Part shown: positions 9,438 to 18,100 of the stretch, one piece after another
How the letters are laid out: each line of letters begins with the position of its first letter
Numbering within the stretch: the stretch's first letter is position 1
Assembly (NCBI RefSeq): GCF_029846635.1
Contig: NZ_JARVTG010000001.1
Span: forward strand, 1,332,501 to 1,396,500
Length of the DNA: 64,000 bases
Source: Pokkaliibacter sp. MBI-7
Lineage (GTDB): Bacteria > Pseudomonadota > Gammaproteobacteria > Pseudomonadales > Balneatricaceae
Direction of reading: 5' to 3'
Program-made: the position numbers and the translations under genes
The notes under the pieces: generated by a model
The model's database searches: none
What the model was told of the DNA's origin: nothing
What the model saw: the letters and a program-made list of their open reading frames with translations, nothing else

Positions 9438-10376
9438 ATGACCGTAGCCTCTTCTTCTGTCCCCGTCGCCACCCTGCGTGACACCATACTGCCGGCGTTG
9501 AATCAGATCATTCTTGGCAAGGAGATGACACTCAAGCTGGCCGCTACCTGCCTGCTGGCGAATGGCCATCTGCTACTGGAAGACTTGCCGGGGATGGGCA
9601 AGACCACCCTCTCTCATGCCCTGGCCAAGGTATTCGGGCTCAGTTATCGCCGTATCCAGTTCACCAGCGATCTGCTTCCTGCCGACATATTGGGCGCCTC
9701 GGTCTATCACCCTGAGCAACAGCATTTTCGCTTTCATCCCGGCCCCATCTTCAGTCAGGTGGTCCTGGCCGATGAGCTCAACCGGGCGACGCCCAAGGCA
9801 CAGAGTGCGCTGCTGGAGGCCATGGAGGAATATCAGGTCAGCATCGAAGGCGAAAGCTGGCCACTGCCACAGCCCTTCTTCGTTATCGCCACCCAGAACC
9901 CCCAGCACCATGCCGGCACCTACCCCCTGCCCGAGTCTCAGCTGGATCGCTTTCTGATGCGCCTGTCACTGGGTTATCCCGATCCGGCGGCAGAACGGCG
10001 TCTGCTGCGTGGAGACTCTGGCCGCGAAGCGCTGCACAGCCTGCAGGCCGCACTGACAGCCGAACATTTGCAGCGTCTGCAACAGGATGTCCAGCACGTG
10101 ATTGTCAGTGAAGGACTGCTGGACTACGTCCTGCGTCTGGTCAGCCACACCCGCCAGCATGAACAGATTGAACTGGGCCTGTCACCCCGCGCGGCTCAGG
10201 CACTGTTGCGGGCCAGCCGTAGCTGGGCACTGCTGAGCGGACGCGACTATGTACTGCCCGATGACGTGCAGGCGGTATTCATCGCGGTGGCCGGACATCG
10301 TCTGCACGGCACGGGGGATCAGCCCGGTGCCCATCTGGCCCACCTATGCCTGCAACAGGTACAGGTGGTCGCCTGA
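9438..10376 (+). CDS. MoxR-family AAA+ ATPase
   Basis: MoxR ATPases act as chaperones for maturation of partner proteins and are usually encoded beside DUF58 proteins, as here. The product is 312 residues. Walker A is DLPGMGKTTLS, the Walker B region VVLADELNRATPKAQSALLEAMEE, and sensor 1 is IATQNP, all in MoxR form. I chose the ATG at 9438 because GAGAG lies just before it; an in-frame ATG at 9417 has no clear ribosome site but cannot be excluded. Its stop codon overlaps the next start (TGATG), so the three genes are translationally coupled. Confidence 0.93.
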   Translation: MTVASSSVPVATLRDTILPALNQIILGKEMTLKLAATCLLANGHLLLEDLPGMGKTTLSHALAKVFGLSYRRIQFTSDLLPADILGASVYHPEQQHFRFHPGPIFSQVVLADELNRATPKAQSALLEAMEEYQVSIEGESWPLPQPFFVIATQNPQHHAGTYPLPESQLDRFLMRLSLGYPDPAAERRLLRGDSGREALHSLQAALTAEHLQRLQQDVQHVIVSEGLLDYVLRLVSHTRQHEQIELGLSPRAAQALLRASRSWALLSGRDYVLPDDVQAVFIAVAGHRLHGTGDQPGAHLAHLCLQQVQVVA

Positions 10377-11368
10377 TGCGCTCCTGGCTGCAGAATCCAC
10401 CGACCCTGCTCCTCAGCTGGCGCCGCTACTGGCAGGACTGGAGCCGTCAGCGGCTGGCCAGCCATGACCGCGTGCGGCTCGATCAGCGCCGCATCTTCAT
10501 TCTGCCCAGCCGCAGCGGGCTGGGTTTTATCGCGCTGCTGGTGCTGCTGCTATTGCTGGCGATCAACTTCCAGAATGCGCTGATCTATGGTCTGTGCTTC
10601 TGGCTGGCGACCATCATGCTGCTCCTGACCTTGCACACCTACCGTGGGCTGCATGGTTTGCAGGTACATACCTTGCCCGGCCAGCCCTGCTTTGCCGGGG
10701 AAACGGCGCTGTTCCGTCTGCATCTGCAGCGGGAAGCGAAGCAGAGTGGCTGTGTACTGGTGCTATCCTGGCCCGGTGGACCGGCGATCAGTGTCGATTT
10801 GCTCAACCATGCCAGCCAGAGCGTCGATCTGCCCTACCCGGCAGCCCAACGCGGCTGGCTGCGTCCACCACGGCTCACCCTGCAGACCACCTATCCCGGC
10901 GGCTTGATTCGAGCCTGGACCTACCTGATCTTCGACTGGCAGGCACTGGTCTACCCGGCTCCGCTGGCGGTGCCGCCCGCCCTCAGCAGTGACAGTGAAA
11001 GCGAACACAGCGACAGCCAGCCACTCAGTGCCGGCGGTCAGGATTTCCATGGTTTGCGCAGCTATCAGGCTGGCGACAGTCTGCGCCGCATCCACTGGCC
11101 AGCCTACGCTCGCAGCGGCCGCCTCTACAGCCGCACCTTCAGCCAGAGTCTGCGCCAGCATGACTGGCTGGACTGGCAGGCTATGCCCGGCCCCGGCAGC
11201 GAAGCCCGATTGTCACAACTGTGCAGTGAAATCCTGCGGATGGAACAGCTTCACCAGTCTTACGGGCTGCGCCTGCCCAATCAGCAATTTGCGCCGCGGC
11301 ACGGCACAGCCCATCAGGCAACCTGTTTAAAAGCGCTGGCCCTGTACGGACTGGAGGAACCCCGATGA
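10376..11368 (+). CDS. DUF58 domain protein
   Basis: Partner of MoxR ATPases. The product is 330 residues. Two hydrophobic segments near residues 45-90 (GLGFIALLVLLLLLAINF and a following stretch) predict membrane anchoring, and the DUF58 signature is GLRSYQAGDSLRRIHWPAYARSG. The start ATG at 10376 overlaps the moxR stop by one base. In this family the conserved part resembles a fragment of a von Willebrand A fold; the biochemical role is not established. The last four bases overlap the transglutaminase gene start (ATGA). Confidence 0.9.
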   Translation: MRSWLQNPPTLLLSWRRYWQDWSRQRLASHDRVRLDQRRIFILPSRSGLGFIALLVLLLLLAINFQNALIYGLCFWLATIMLLLTLHTYRGLHGLQVHTLPGQPCFAGETALFRLHLQREAKQSGCVLVLSWPGGPAISVDLLNHASQSVDLPYPAAQRGWLRPPRLTLQTTYPGGLIRAWTYLIFDWQALVYPAPLAVPPALSSDSESEHSDSQPLSAGGQDFHGLRSYQAGDSLRRIHWPAYARSGRLYSRTFSQSLRQHDWLDWQAMPGPGSEARLSQLCSEILRMEQLHQSYGLRLPNQQFAPRHGTAHQATCLKALALYGLEEPR

Positions 11369-13392
11369 ACAGCGGTGGACTGCTGCAACGCCCGCAGCTG
11401 TATAGCCTCAGCCTGATGCAACTGGCGGTGATGCTGAGCCTCGCTCCCCATCTGCCGTTGTGGCTGCTGGGAATTCTGCTGAGCTGTGCCGGCTGGCGCC
11501 TGTCACGCCCGCGCCATGCCTGGCAGATGCCGCCACTGCCGGTCAAGCTGCTGCTGATCGGCGCCTGCATCGCCGTGTTCTATTTCACCCATCTGTCGTT
11601 ACGAACCATTGAAGGGGTCGTCGCCCTGCTGGCCAGTGGCTTTGCCCTGAAAACCCTGGAGGTAGGCTCACGCCGTGATGGTCTGGTGGTGATCTTCGCA
11701 GGCAGCTTTGTGCTGGCCTGCAGTTTTCTGTTTGACCAGTCGCTGTGGGCCAGCTGCTATGTCATTTTCTGCCTGTGGATTCTCCTGGCCACTCTGCTGC
11801 ATTTGCATCAGCCGCCACTGGCGCGACGGTCCCCATGGCAGCCCTGCTTCAGCAAAGCAGCCGTGCTGATGGCCCAGAGTCTGCCACTGATGGTGGTGCT
11901 GTATCTGGTATTTCCACGCCTGCCGCCGCTGTGGACCATGCCCCTGCAAAGTGGTCAGGGTCTGACGGGCATCAGCGATCGCGTGGCACCCGGTGAGCTG
12001 GCCAGTCTGGCGCAGTCCAACGAACTGGCCTTTCAGGTCAGTTTTGATGGAGCTCCCCCTGCCCAGCGTCAGTTGTACTGGCGTGGTCTGGTACTGAACC
12101 GCTACGACGGCAGCGCCTGGGTGCCCGCGCCCTTTCCCGGCCCGAGTCAGCAACAGCAGCTGGCACAGACACAACTGCGCACGCTGGCCGATGCCGACCC
12201 CGGTCAGGCAGTCAGCTATTCACTCATCATGCAGCCCAGTGGCCAGCGCTGGCTGTTTGCCCTGGCGCCGGCAGAAATACTGCAGGGCCAGGCCACGGTC
12301 AGCTATGACGATACCCTGCAGGCCAGCAAGCGTCTGGACGACACCCTCGGACTGCGGCTGCGCAGCTACCCTGACAGCCCGCGTGACCGCCAGCTGCCTG
12401 ACTGGCTGAAACGACAAAGCCTGCAACTGCCCGCCATGGGCAACCCCCGCACCCGCGCGCTGGCCGAGCAGCTGCGGCACCGTTACAACGACGACGCACT
12501 GTTACTGCAGGCTGCCATGGCACTCTACCGTCAGCAGCCGTTCACCTACACCCTGACGCCGCCGACCTACAGCGGGCTCAATAGCATTGATGACTTCATG
12601 TTCGATGGACAGCGAGGCTTCTGCGCTCACTTCGCCGGCAGTCTGGTATATCTGTTGCGCGCTGCTGGCATTCCGACCCGGCTGGTCGTCGGCTATCAGG
12701 GCGGGGAATGGAATGGTCGCGGCAACTTTCTCAGCGTCCGTCAGGCAGAAGCTCATGCCTGGGCCGAAGCCTGGGTGAGTGACAAAGGCTGGCAGCGGCT
12801 CGATCCGACGGCCATGGTGGCACCGGATCGTATCGAACGCAGCACCGATCAGCTGGCCGATATGGAAGGCGCGCCCCTGCTGCGCCGTACTCTGCATGCC
12901 CTGCCCTGGCTGCAGCTGGCCAGACAGCAGATGGATGCCTGGCAGTACGCCTGGCAACGGGCGGTGGTCAACTACGGCAGCAACCAGCAATTCCAGCTGT
13001 GGCAGCAACTGCAGGGCTTCTTCAGCAGCGACTGGCGTCACTGGCTCTGGCCGCTGGCCGGTTTGCTCGGCCTGTTTACCGCCTTCGCCACCATCAGCGG
13101 TGTCTGGCGGCGCCAGCCCAAAGCACTGGAAGTACAGCTGCTGGAACAACTGTGTGCACGCATGGCGCAGCGGGGGCTGACAGCCAGCATGAGTATGACA
13201 CCACAGCATCTGGCCCAGATGCTGATGGAGGCCTATCCCGCTCAGCAACTCGCCATAGATGGCTTTTTCGCACTGCTGCAACAACGGCTCTACCAGCCCG
13301 GCCAGCAGGTGCCTGCGGCCAGACTGCGCCGGGCCTATCGTACCCTCATACGCCTGTTGCGCCAGCGCCCGGTCCCGACAGGCAGATCGTAA
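11365..13392 (+). CDS. TgpA-type transglutaminase-like membrane protein (DUF3488)
   Basis: The product is 675 residues: about six N-terminal membrane segments (residues 10-190), a periplasmic transglutaminase-like domain, then a membrane segment near residue 560 and a cytoplasmic tail with DUF4129-like character. The Cys-His-Asp triad is visible as GFCAHFAGSLVYLLR, EAHAWAEAWV and LDPTAMV. Pseudomonas TgpA has this architecture and is described as important for viability; the substrate is unknown. It ends the moxR-DUF58-tgpA operon. Confidence 0.92.
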   Translation: MNSGGLLQRPQLYSLSLMQLAVMLSLAPHLPLWLLGILLSCAGWRLSRPRHAWQMPPLPVKLLLIGACIAVFYFTHLSLRTIEGVVALLASGFALKTLEVGSRRDGLVVIFAGSFVLACSFLFDQSLWASCYVIFCLWILLATLLHLHQPPLARRSPWQPCFSKAAVLMAQSLPLMVVLYLVFPRLPPLWTMPLQSGQGLTGISDRVAPGELASLAQSNELAFQVSFDGAPPAQRQLYWRGLVLNRYDGSAWVPAPFPGPSQQQQLAQTQLRTLADADPGQAVSYSLIMQPSGQRWLFALAPAEILQGQATVSYDDTLQASKRLDDTLGLRLRSYPDSPRDRQLPDWLKRQSLQLPAMGNPRTRALAEQLRHRYNDDALLLQAAMALYRQQPFTYTLTPPTYSGLNSIDDFMFDGQRGFCAHFAGSLVYLLRAAGIPTRLVVGYQGGEWNGRGNFLSVRQAEAHAWAEAWVSDKGWQRLDPTAMVAPDRIERSTDQLADMEGAPLLRRTLHALPWLQLARQQMDAWQYAWQRAVVNYGSNQQFQLWQQLQGFFSSDWRHWLWPLAGLLGLFTAFATISGVWRRQPKALEVQLLEQLCARMAQRGLTASMSMTPQHLAQMLMEAYPAQQLAIDGFFALLQQRLYQPGQQVPAARLRRAYRTLIRLLRQRPVPTGRS

Positions 13393-13457
13393 CCATGCGG
13401 GTGAATCCGGCTGTGGTAGAATGGCCGCTTTCCCGTTCTGTCAGTTGAGATGCGCCG

Positions 13458-14291
13458 TTGAACTACCGCCATATCTATCATGCAGGCAATTTTGCGGACG
13501 TATGGAAACATGCGGTGCTGGTTGCCCTGTTTGATGCCCTCAAGCAAAAAGCCAAACCGTTCTGCTATCTGGACACCCATGCCGGTATTGGCCGTTACGA
13601 TCTGCAGGCCGAAGAGGCCCGCAAAACCGCCGAAGCCGACAAGGGTATCGCCAGCCTGTGGCAGGCTACGGATCTGCCCGAGCTGCTGCAGCAATACCGC
13701 CAGCTGATTGCGGACGACAACGAGGGCAACAGCCTGCGCTACTATCCCGGCTCACCCTGGCTGGCCAACCTGCTGCGACGGGAAGATGACTCACTGATCT
13801 GTAATGAACTGCACCCTGCTGATGTCGAAACCCTGCGCGACCTGTTCCACCGTCAACGTAAGGTCAGCATCCGCAATGAGGATGCCTACCAGAGCCTGAC
13901 TGCCTGCCTGCCGCCCAAGGAAAAGCGCGGGCTGGTGTTGATCGACCCGCCTTTCGAGAAGGTCGATGAGTTCCGCCAGCTGCTGGATGGCCTGAAGAAT
14001 GCCTATCAGCGCTGGCCTACCGGCATCTACACCCTCTGGTATCCGATCAAGAGTCGTGTCGAAGTACAGCAGTTCTACCGCCGTCTGGAGCTGAGCGGCA
14101 TCCGTCGCATCCTGCGCGCCGAACTCAATATGAAGCGCCCCACCGATGGCGAGTTTACCGGCTCGGGTCTGGTGATGATCAACCCGCCGTGGCAGATCGA
14201 ACAGCGTATTCAGCCCGCCGGGGACTGGCTCGCCCGCCATCTGGGCGGAGCAGAAGCCAATTGCACCATCGACTGGCTGGTGCCGGAGTAA
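13458..14291 (+). CDS. rlmJ: 23S rRNA (adenine-2030-N6)-methyltransferase RlmJ
   Basis: Methylates A2030 of 23S rRNA. The product is 277 residues, starting MNYRHIYHAGNFADVWKHAV, which aligns with the RlmJ N-terminus; this requires a TTG start codon at 13458, with GAGATG upstream as a weak ribosome site. The SAM-enzyme motif IV appears as LIDPPFEK. It follows tgpA by 65 bases and may be cotranscribed. The unusual start suggests low expression. Confidence 0.95.
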   Translation: MNYRHIYHAGNFADVWKHAVLVALFDALKQKAKPFCYLDTHAGIGRYDLQAEEARKTAEADKGIASLWQATDLPELLQQYRQLIADDNEGNSLRYYPGSPWLANLLRREDDSLICNELHPADVETLRDLFHRQRKVSIRNEDAYQSLTACLPPKEKRGLVLIDPPFEKVDEFRQLLDGLKNAYQRWPTGIYTLWYPIKSRVEVQQFYRRLELSGIRRILRAELNMKRPTDGEFTGSGLVMINPPWQIEQRIQPAGDWLARHLGGAEANCTIDWLVPE

Positions 14292-14315
14292 CTGCCGCCT
14301 GCTATTCGCGCACAA

Positions 14316-14349
14316 ACACAAACGGAGCCCAATGAGGCTCCGTTTGTGT
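14316..14349. terminator. Bidirectional terminator between rlmJ and the secreted hypothetical gene
   Basis: Perfect 14-bp stem ACACAAACGGAGCC / GGCTCCGTTTGTGT with a 6-nt loop between convergent genes. The A- and T-rich bases of the stem give each strand a weak T-run. Confidence 0.85.
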
Positions 14350-14357
14350 TGCTGCCA

Positions 14358-14984
14358 TCAGTGACTCGGCAACGCCGCCGTCATCACCTTTCCGGGCTGA
14401 GGGTCGTGGATCAGCAGTACCTCGTAATCGGCATAGTTCCCCTCTTTAGCTTCATCACTCATCCAGACAACCCAGTCATCGATGCCATCGCCATCCACAT
14501 CTGCCAGTGCCATCAGCTGCAAACTGAAATTCAGCTCAGCCGTGCCATAACGTACGGCGGTATTGCTTAGCTGCAGTGCGGCGCTATCCAGACGACTCAG
14601 GGTATAACGGTCATCGTCCGGCAACTGCGCCAGTGATGAGGGAAAACTGCGCAGATCCAGCTGTTCTGCCAGCGCCTTGCCATAATCCTGCCCCGCGACA
14701 GGCAAGCTGACCTTCGCGTGTTGCAGCAAGGCCAAGGTGTCGCAGGTCAGGTAGTTAGCAGACTGCCTGATATTATTGACGTCCTCAGCCAGCGTCGATG
14801 TGCGTTTAGCCTGCAGATACTGCTCACAGTTGGACACAGTGATACCTGAGGCGAAATGTACTGGTGGTCTTGTGACGCCCATCAGATCAGGTGAAAGCCA
14901 TAGGCAAGAGCAATCTGACCATGCCATCACGGGCGTCATTACCAACGGCAACAGCACAATAACTGCAGCATTACGTCCATCCAT
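14358..14984 (-). CDS. Secreted protein of unknown function
   Basis: The product is 208 residues from the ATG at 14984 (an in-frame GTG at 14993 is possible). A signal peptide is clear: MDGRNAAVIVLLPLVMTPVMA followed by WSDC. Several cysteines (SDCSC, NCEQYL, TCDTL) could form disulfides. Near the C-terminus DVDGDGIDDWVVWMSDE is a calcium-binding-like aspartate loop of the kind seen in FG-GAP or dockerin-like repeats. I do not recognise the family. It is convergent with rlmJ and sits alone. Confidence 0.75.
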   Translation of the reverse strand: MDGRNAAVIVLLPLVMTPVMAWSDCSCLWLSPDLMGVTRPPVHFASGITVSNCEQYLQAKRTSTLAEDVNNIRQSANYLTCDTLALLQHAKVSLPVAGQDYGKALAEQLDLRSFPSSLAQLPDDDRYTLSRLDSAALQLSNTAVRYGTAELNFSLQLMALADVDGDGIDDWVVWMSDEAKEGNYADYEVLLIHDPQPGKVMTAALPSH

Positions 14985-15147
14985 GGAAAACACTCTGGCA
15001 GGTTTAAAAAGGCCGCAATCTAACGAAAAAACAACGTTCCTGGCTATGGTGCGGTTCGTTCCTCACAGCCCCTGCACCAGACCTCAGGCCGGGGGCGATA
15101 AGCGCCGCGAATCGCACCGCTGTCAGCCTTACTGAAAATAATCTCAG

Positions 15148-15933
15148 TTAATTGCCGACCTTCTGGCACCAGTACGCTTCGGTGTTATAGGGAAAGGCCA
15201 GCTCATGCTGGTCACGCAGTTGGGGATAGCGGGCAATCAGCGCTCGCAGGTCGGCTTCCACCTTGTCCTGCTCTGCCTGAGGGAGGGCGGCGATAAAGCT
15301 GACCGACAGGCTGCGGGCGATAATGACCTCTTCACTGCTGCCAATATGGGCATGGGGCCACAGTTGCTGCTGCAGCGGCGTGAACGTCTGCTGAAACAGG
15401 GCCGACTGCAGTGGCTGGCGCCAGTCGCCTTTGTAGAATCGGGGGGCATCGCCTTCGTACGGAGTGATGATCTCGGTGATGGCCGCTACCCAGTCCACCC
15501 GCTCATCACGGACATTCCAGATCAGCGCAAAACGACCGCCGGGTTTGAGAACCCTGGCCACTTCTGCAAGCGTCGCCTCAGTGGCAAACCAGTGAAAGGA
15601 CTGGGCACAGACCAGCACATCGACACTGGCATCGGGCAAGGGGATAGCTGCGGCATTGCCTTCCAGCGCCTTTACCTGCGGCAGGGCCTGTTGCAGCTCG
15701 GCGCGCATGGCAGCCACCGGCTCCACCGCTATCACCTCTGCCCCAGTGGCGACCAGCCGCCGGGTAAACTTGCCGGTGCCTGCACCAAGATCCACCACCG
15801 TGGCGGAAGGCCCCAGCCCCAAGGTAGCGGTCAGCCAGCTGTCAACTTCTGCAGGATATTCCGGGCGACCGCGGCGATAGGTCGCCGAGGCCTGACTGTA
15901 ACCACTCTGTGCCGCATCATGTACTGAGCTCAC
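15148..15933 (-). CDS. Class I SAM-dependent methyltransferase (Methyltransf_11 type)
   Basis: The product is 261 residues. The SAM-binding motif I is VVDLGAGTGKFTRRL, followed by the acidic end of strand 2 (VIAVEPV), and motif IV region VDVLVCAQSFHWF. Start: GTG at 15933, with GGAGG eight bases before it; a GTG at 15948 is the other option. The N-terminal YSQASATYRRGRPEYP is typical of small-molecule methyltransferases related to yeast Crg1/Tmt1 and to UbiE-like proteins. The substrate cannot be told from sequence. Confidence 0.85.
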   Translation of the reverse strand: MSSVHDAAQSGYSQASATYRRGRPEYPAEVDSWLTATLGLGPSATVVDLGAGTGKFTRRLVATGAEVIAVEPVAAMRAELQQALPQVKALEGNAAAIPLPDASVDVLVCAQSFHWFATEATLAEVARVLKPGGRFALIWNVRDERVDWVAAITEIITPYEGDAPRFYKGDWRQPLQSALFQQTFTPLQQQLWPHAHIGSSEEVIIARSLSVSFIAALPQAEQDKVEADLRALIARYPQLRDQHELAFPYNTEAYWCQKVGN

Positions 15934-16053
15934 TCTCCATCCCTCCACGATTGATCGGTTCAGCAGCCAGCATAGTCAGCCATTACCCAGACGCCAGCCC
16001 ACCGGGCTATTTCCCCGGTGTCTGCATAGATATTGCGTTTTGTGCGGCTGTAC

Positions 16054-17658
16054 TCAGGCGCGCTCGACGATGGGATAGGCCGTCGCGACCAGATGTGAAC
16101 TGATGCGCTGCAGATCACGCAGGATGTCCATATGAATACGAGACGAGCCCAGACTGGCAGGCACCCGGCTGCGCAAGCGTGCCGCATGGCGTTCGCGGCA
16201 GTTGAAGATGCGGCTGCGGTATTGCCGCTTGGCATCGATCAGCTCCTTCGCCAGCACCGGATTCTGGCTGAGGAACACTGCCTGCGACAGGCGGAAAATC
16301 TCGAACAGATCCTCAAACAGGCTGTCCAGTTCTTCCTGCCCGGTCGGCGAAAACTCGACGTTGGCTTTGTGTTTCTGCCGCGCCAGCACCATCAGGCTGG
16401 CATCAATGATGTCGCCTACATGCTCCAGATTGGTGACGAAGTTGAAGGTATCCTGCCAGCGCTGCTGCTCTTCGTCTGAACGTTCGCTGTCATCAATGGC
16501 GGCCAGATAATAGGTCGCCTCGCGGTGAATGTGGTCGATGTCGTCATCCAGGCTCTTGATCTGGGCAATCACCGTCTGGTCGGCGAAGGCGCGGGGCGTA
16601 CTTTCCAGCATGCGATAAGCGATATCGGCAATACGCAGCGCCTCATTGGCCACGTTCGCCATCGCCCGCGCCGGATTACGGATATCCTCCCGCGACAGAT
16701 ACATAGGCTGTGCGTCATCCAGCACCACCGGCTGCTGGGCAGGCACCAGACGCACCAGCAAGGGCACCAGTCTGGGCAGCAGGCAAAGCAGCAGCAGACC
16801 GCTGAGCATATTGATCAGTACGTGAAACAGCACAGGAGAGGTCAGTCCCCAGCCGGTCAGCCAGTGGCTTGGCAGGCTGTTGACGCCGTAGAGCAGGAAG
16901 CCGATCAGCACCGCACACAGGCGGATGGCCAGATTACCCCAGATCACCACCCGCCCCTGTGGCCCCATGGCCCAGCCGGCGGACAGCGCGGGCAAGGCGC
17001 CACCGAGATTGGCGCCCAGTACCATGATCATGGCCATTTCCGGCGGAATGGCACCGTCCATGGTCAGGTGGGCGGTAATCAGGATCACCGCCAGACTGGA
17101 ATGCACAACCCAGGTAAACAGCGCCATCAGGAACAGCGTCAGTGCCGTGTCATGAGCCAGGATGGCGGTCAGATATTCCATGCCGTCGCCGCTGCGCATG
17201 ACTGCCGTGGTCTGGGCAATCAGCTTTAGCGCCAGCAACAGCAGGCCAAGGCCAAGGCCGATGCGGCCCCAGTATTTGGTCAGCCGGGAAGTCGCATTGT
17301 TGAAGGCCAGATAACCCGCCAGCAACAACAGCGGCGACAGTAACGACAGATTCAGACTGAGCAGCAACGCCACCAGACTGGAGCCAATCTCCGCACCGAT
17401 AGACAGCGCCAGTGCCGGCATCAGCCCCAGCGCTCCGGTCGCAACAAAGCCCGTGGCCAGCAGCACCACTGCCGTCGAAGACTGCAACGCCCCGGCAGCC
17501 CCGACGCCTAGTAAGGCGGCCATCGGGCGGCGGCGCGTCAGCACTCGCACGGCGGTTTCCAGACGCCGGCCATAGGCACGCTCGAAGCCCGTTCGCACCA
17601 TGCGAATTCCCCACAGCAACAGGGCAATGGCGCCAGCAAGGTGGATAAGTTCGTTCAT
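16054..17658 (-). CDS. Na/Pi cotransporter family protein with PhoU-like tail
   Basis: The product is 534 residues. The first 310 hold the two inverted Na/Pi-cotransporter repeats; the signatures GAAGALQSSTAVVLLATG and TWVVHSSLAVILITA carry the QSS-type motifs of NptA/YjbB proteins. Residues about 330-530 are helical and PhoU-like. Such proteins import or export phosphate; E. coli YjbB is an exporter. Start ATG 17658 has GAGGT upstream. A strong PHO-box match lies about 70 bases upstream, which suggests control by phosphate. Confidence 0.92.
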   Translation of the reverse strand: MNELIHLAGAIALLLWGIRMVRTGFERAYGRRLETAVRVLTRRRPMAALLGVGAAGALQSSTAVVLLATGFVATGALGLMPALALSIGAEIGSSLVALLLSLNLSLLSPLLLLAGYLAFNNATSRLTKYWGRIGLGLGLLLLALKLIAQTTAVMRSGDGMEYLTAILAHDTALTLFLMALFTWVVHSSLAVILITAHLTMDGAIPPEMAMIMVLGANLGGALPALSAGWAMGPQGRVVIWGNLAIRLCAVLIGFLLYGVNSLPSHWLTGWGLTSPVLFHVLINMLSGLLLLCLLPRLVPLLVRLVPAQQPVVLDDAQPMYLSREDIRNPARAMANVANEALRIADIAYRMLESTPRAFADQTVIAQIKSLDDDIDHIHREATYYLAAIDDSERSDEEQQRWQDTFNFVTNLEHVGDIIDASLMVLARQKHKANVEFSPTGQEELDSLFEDLFEIFRLSQAVFLSQNPVLAKELIDAKRQYRSRIFNCRERHAARLRSRVPASLGSSRIHMDILRDLQRISSHLVATAYPIVERA

Positions 17659-17725
17659 GAGGGGACCTCGGCAGAATCTGGCTCAATAACGTCGGAATAA
17701 CAGCAACCCGCCAACCAATACAGTT

Positions 17726-17748
17726 ATGTCACAAAGCTGTCACATTAA
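17726..17748 (+). promoter_or_regulatory. PHO box (PhoB-binding site candidate)
   Basis: Two direct copies of TGTCACA separated by AAGC, i.e. 7+4+7 with an 11-base period, followed by TTAA. The E. coli consensus is two CTGTCAT-type heptamers with an AT-rich 4-base spacer. The site is 68 bases upstream of the Na/Pi gene start but in the opposite orientation to that gene. Binding is inferred. Confidence 0.6.
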
Positions 17749-18012
17749 CGAAGCGTTCATTATTTGAATGTCGTAAAAAGAACATTTGAGTGCGTTTTTG
17801 ACCTTACAGAGGCGCGAACGAAGAAAATCAGTCAAAAATAGAACGCGTTAGAAAGGATTAGTTGTAACAAGCGAAGATTTCAAGCGCAGAACCACCCGGT
17901 CCGGCATACTTTTTTGCACACTGAACGTACCTTACGGGACGCTGGTACCGACAGGTGCCTCCCACGCCTGTAACCACACCCAATCCTCAGCAATTGCTGT
18001 GCCCAGAAAAGC
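17749..18012. other. Intergenic stretch between the Na/Pi gene and the TRAP terminator
   Basis: The first 130 bases are AT-rich relative to the surroundings and must include part of the Na/Pi promoter region. I see no gene or further site I can support in the remainder. Confidence 0.4.
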
Positions 18013-18038
18013 AAAATGCCACCCGAAGGTGGCATTTT
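18013..18038 (-). terminator. Terminator of the gluconate TRAP operon
   Basis: AAAATGCCACC and GGTGGCATTTT form an 11-bp perfect stem closed by a CGAA tetraloop, 63 bases past the dctP stop on the minus strand, with T-rich sequence after it. Confidence 0.9.
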
Positions 18039-18100
18039 TAGCCTTGCGCACAGGATGGCGCCGGAGCGTCAGCCTGTGCAGACAGACATCGTGGATAACC

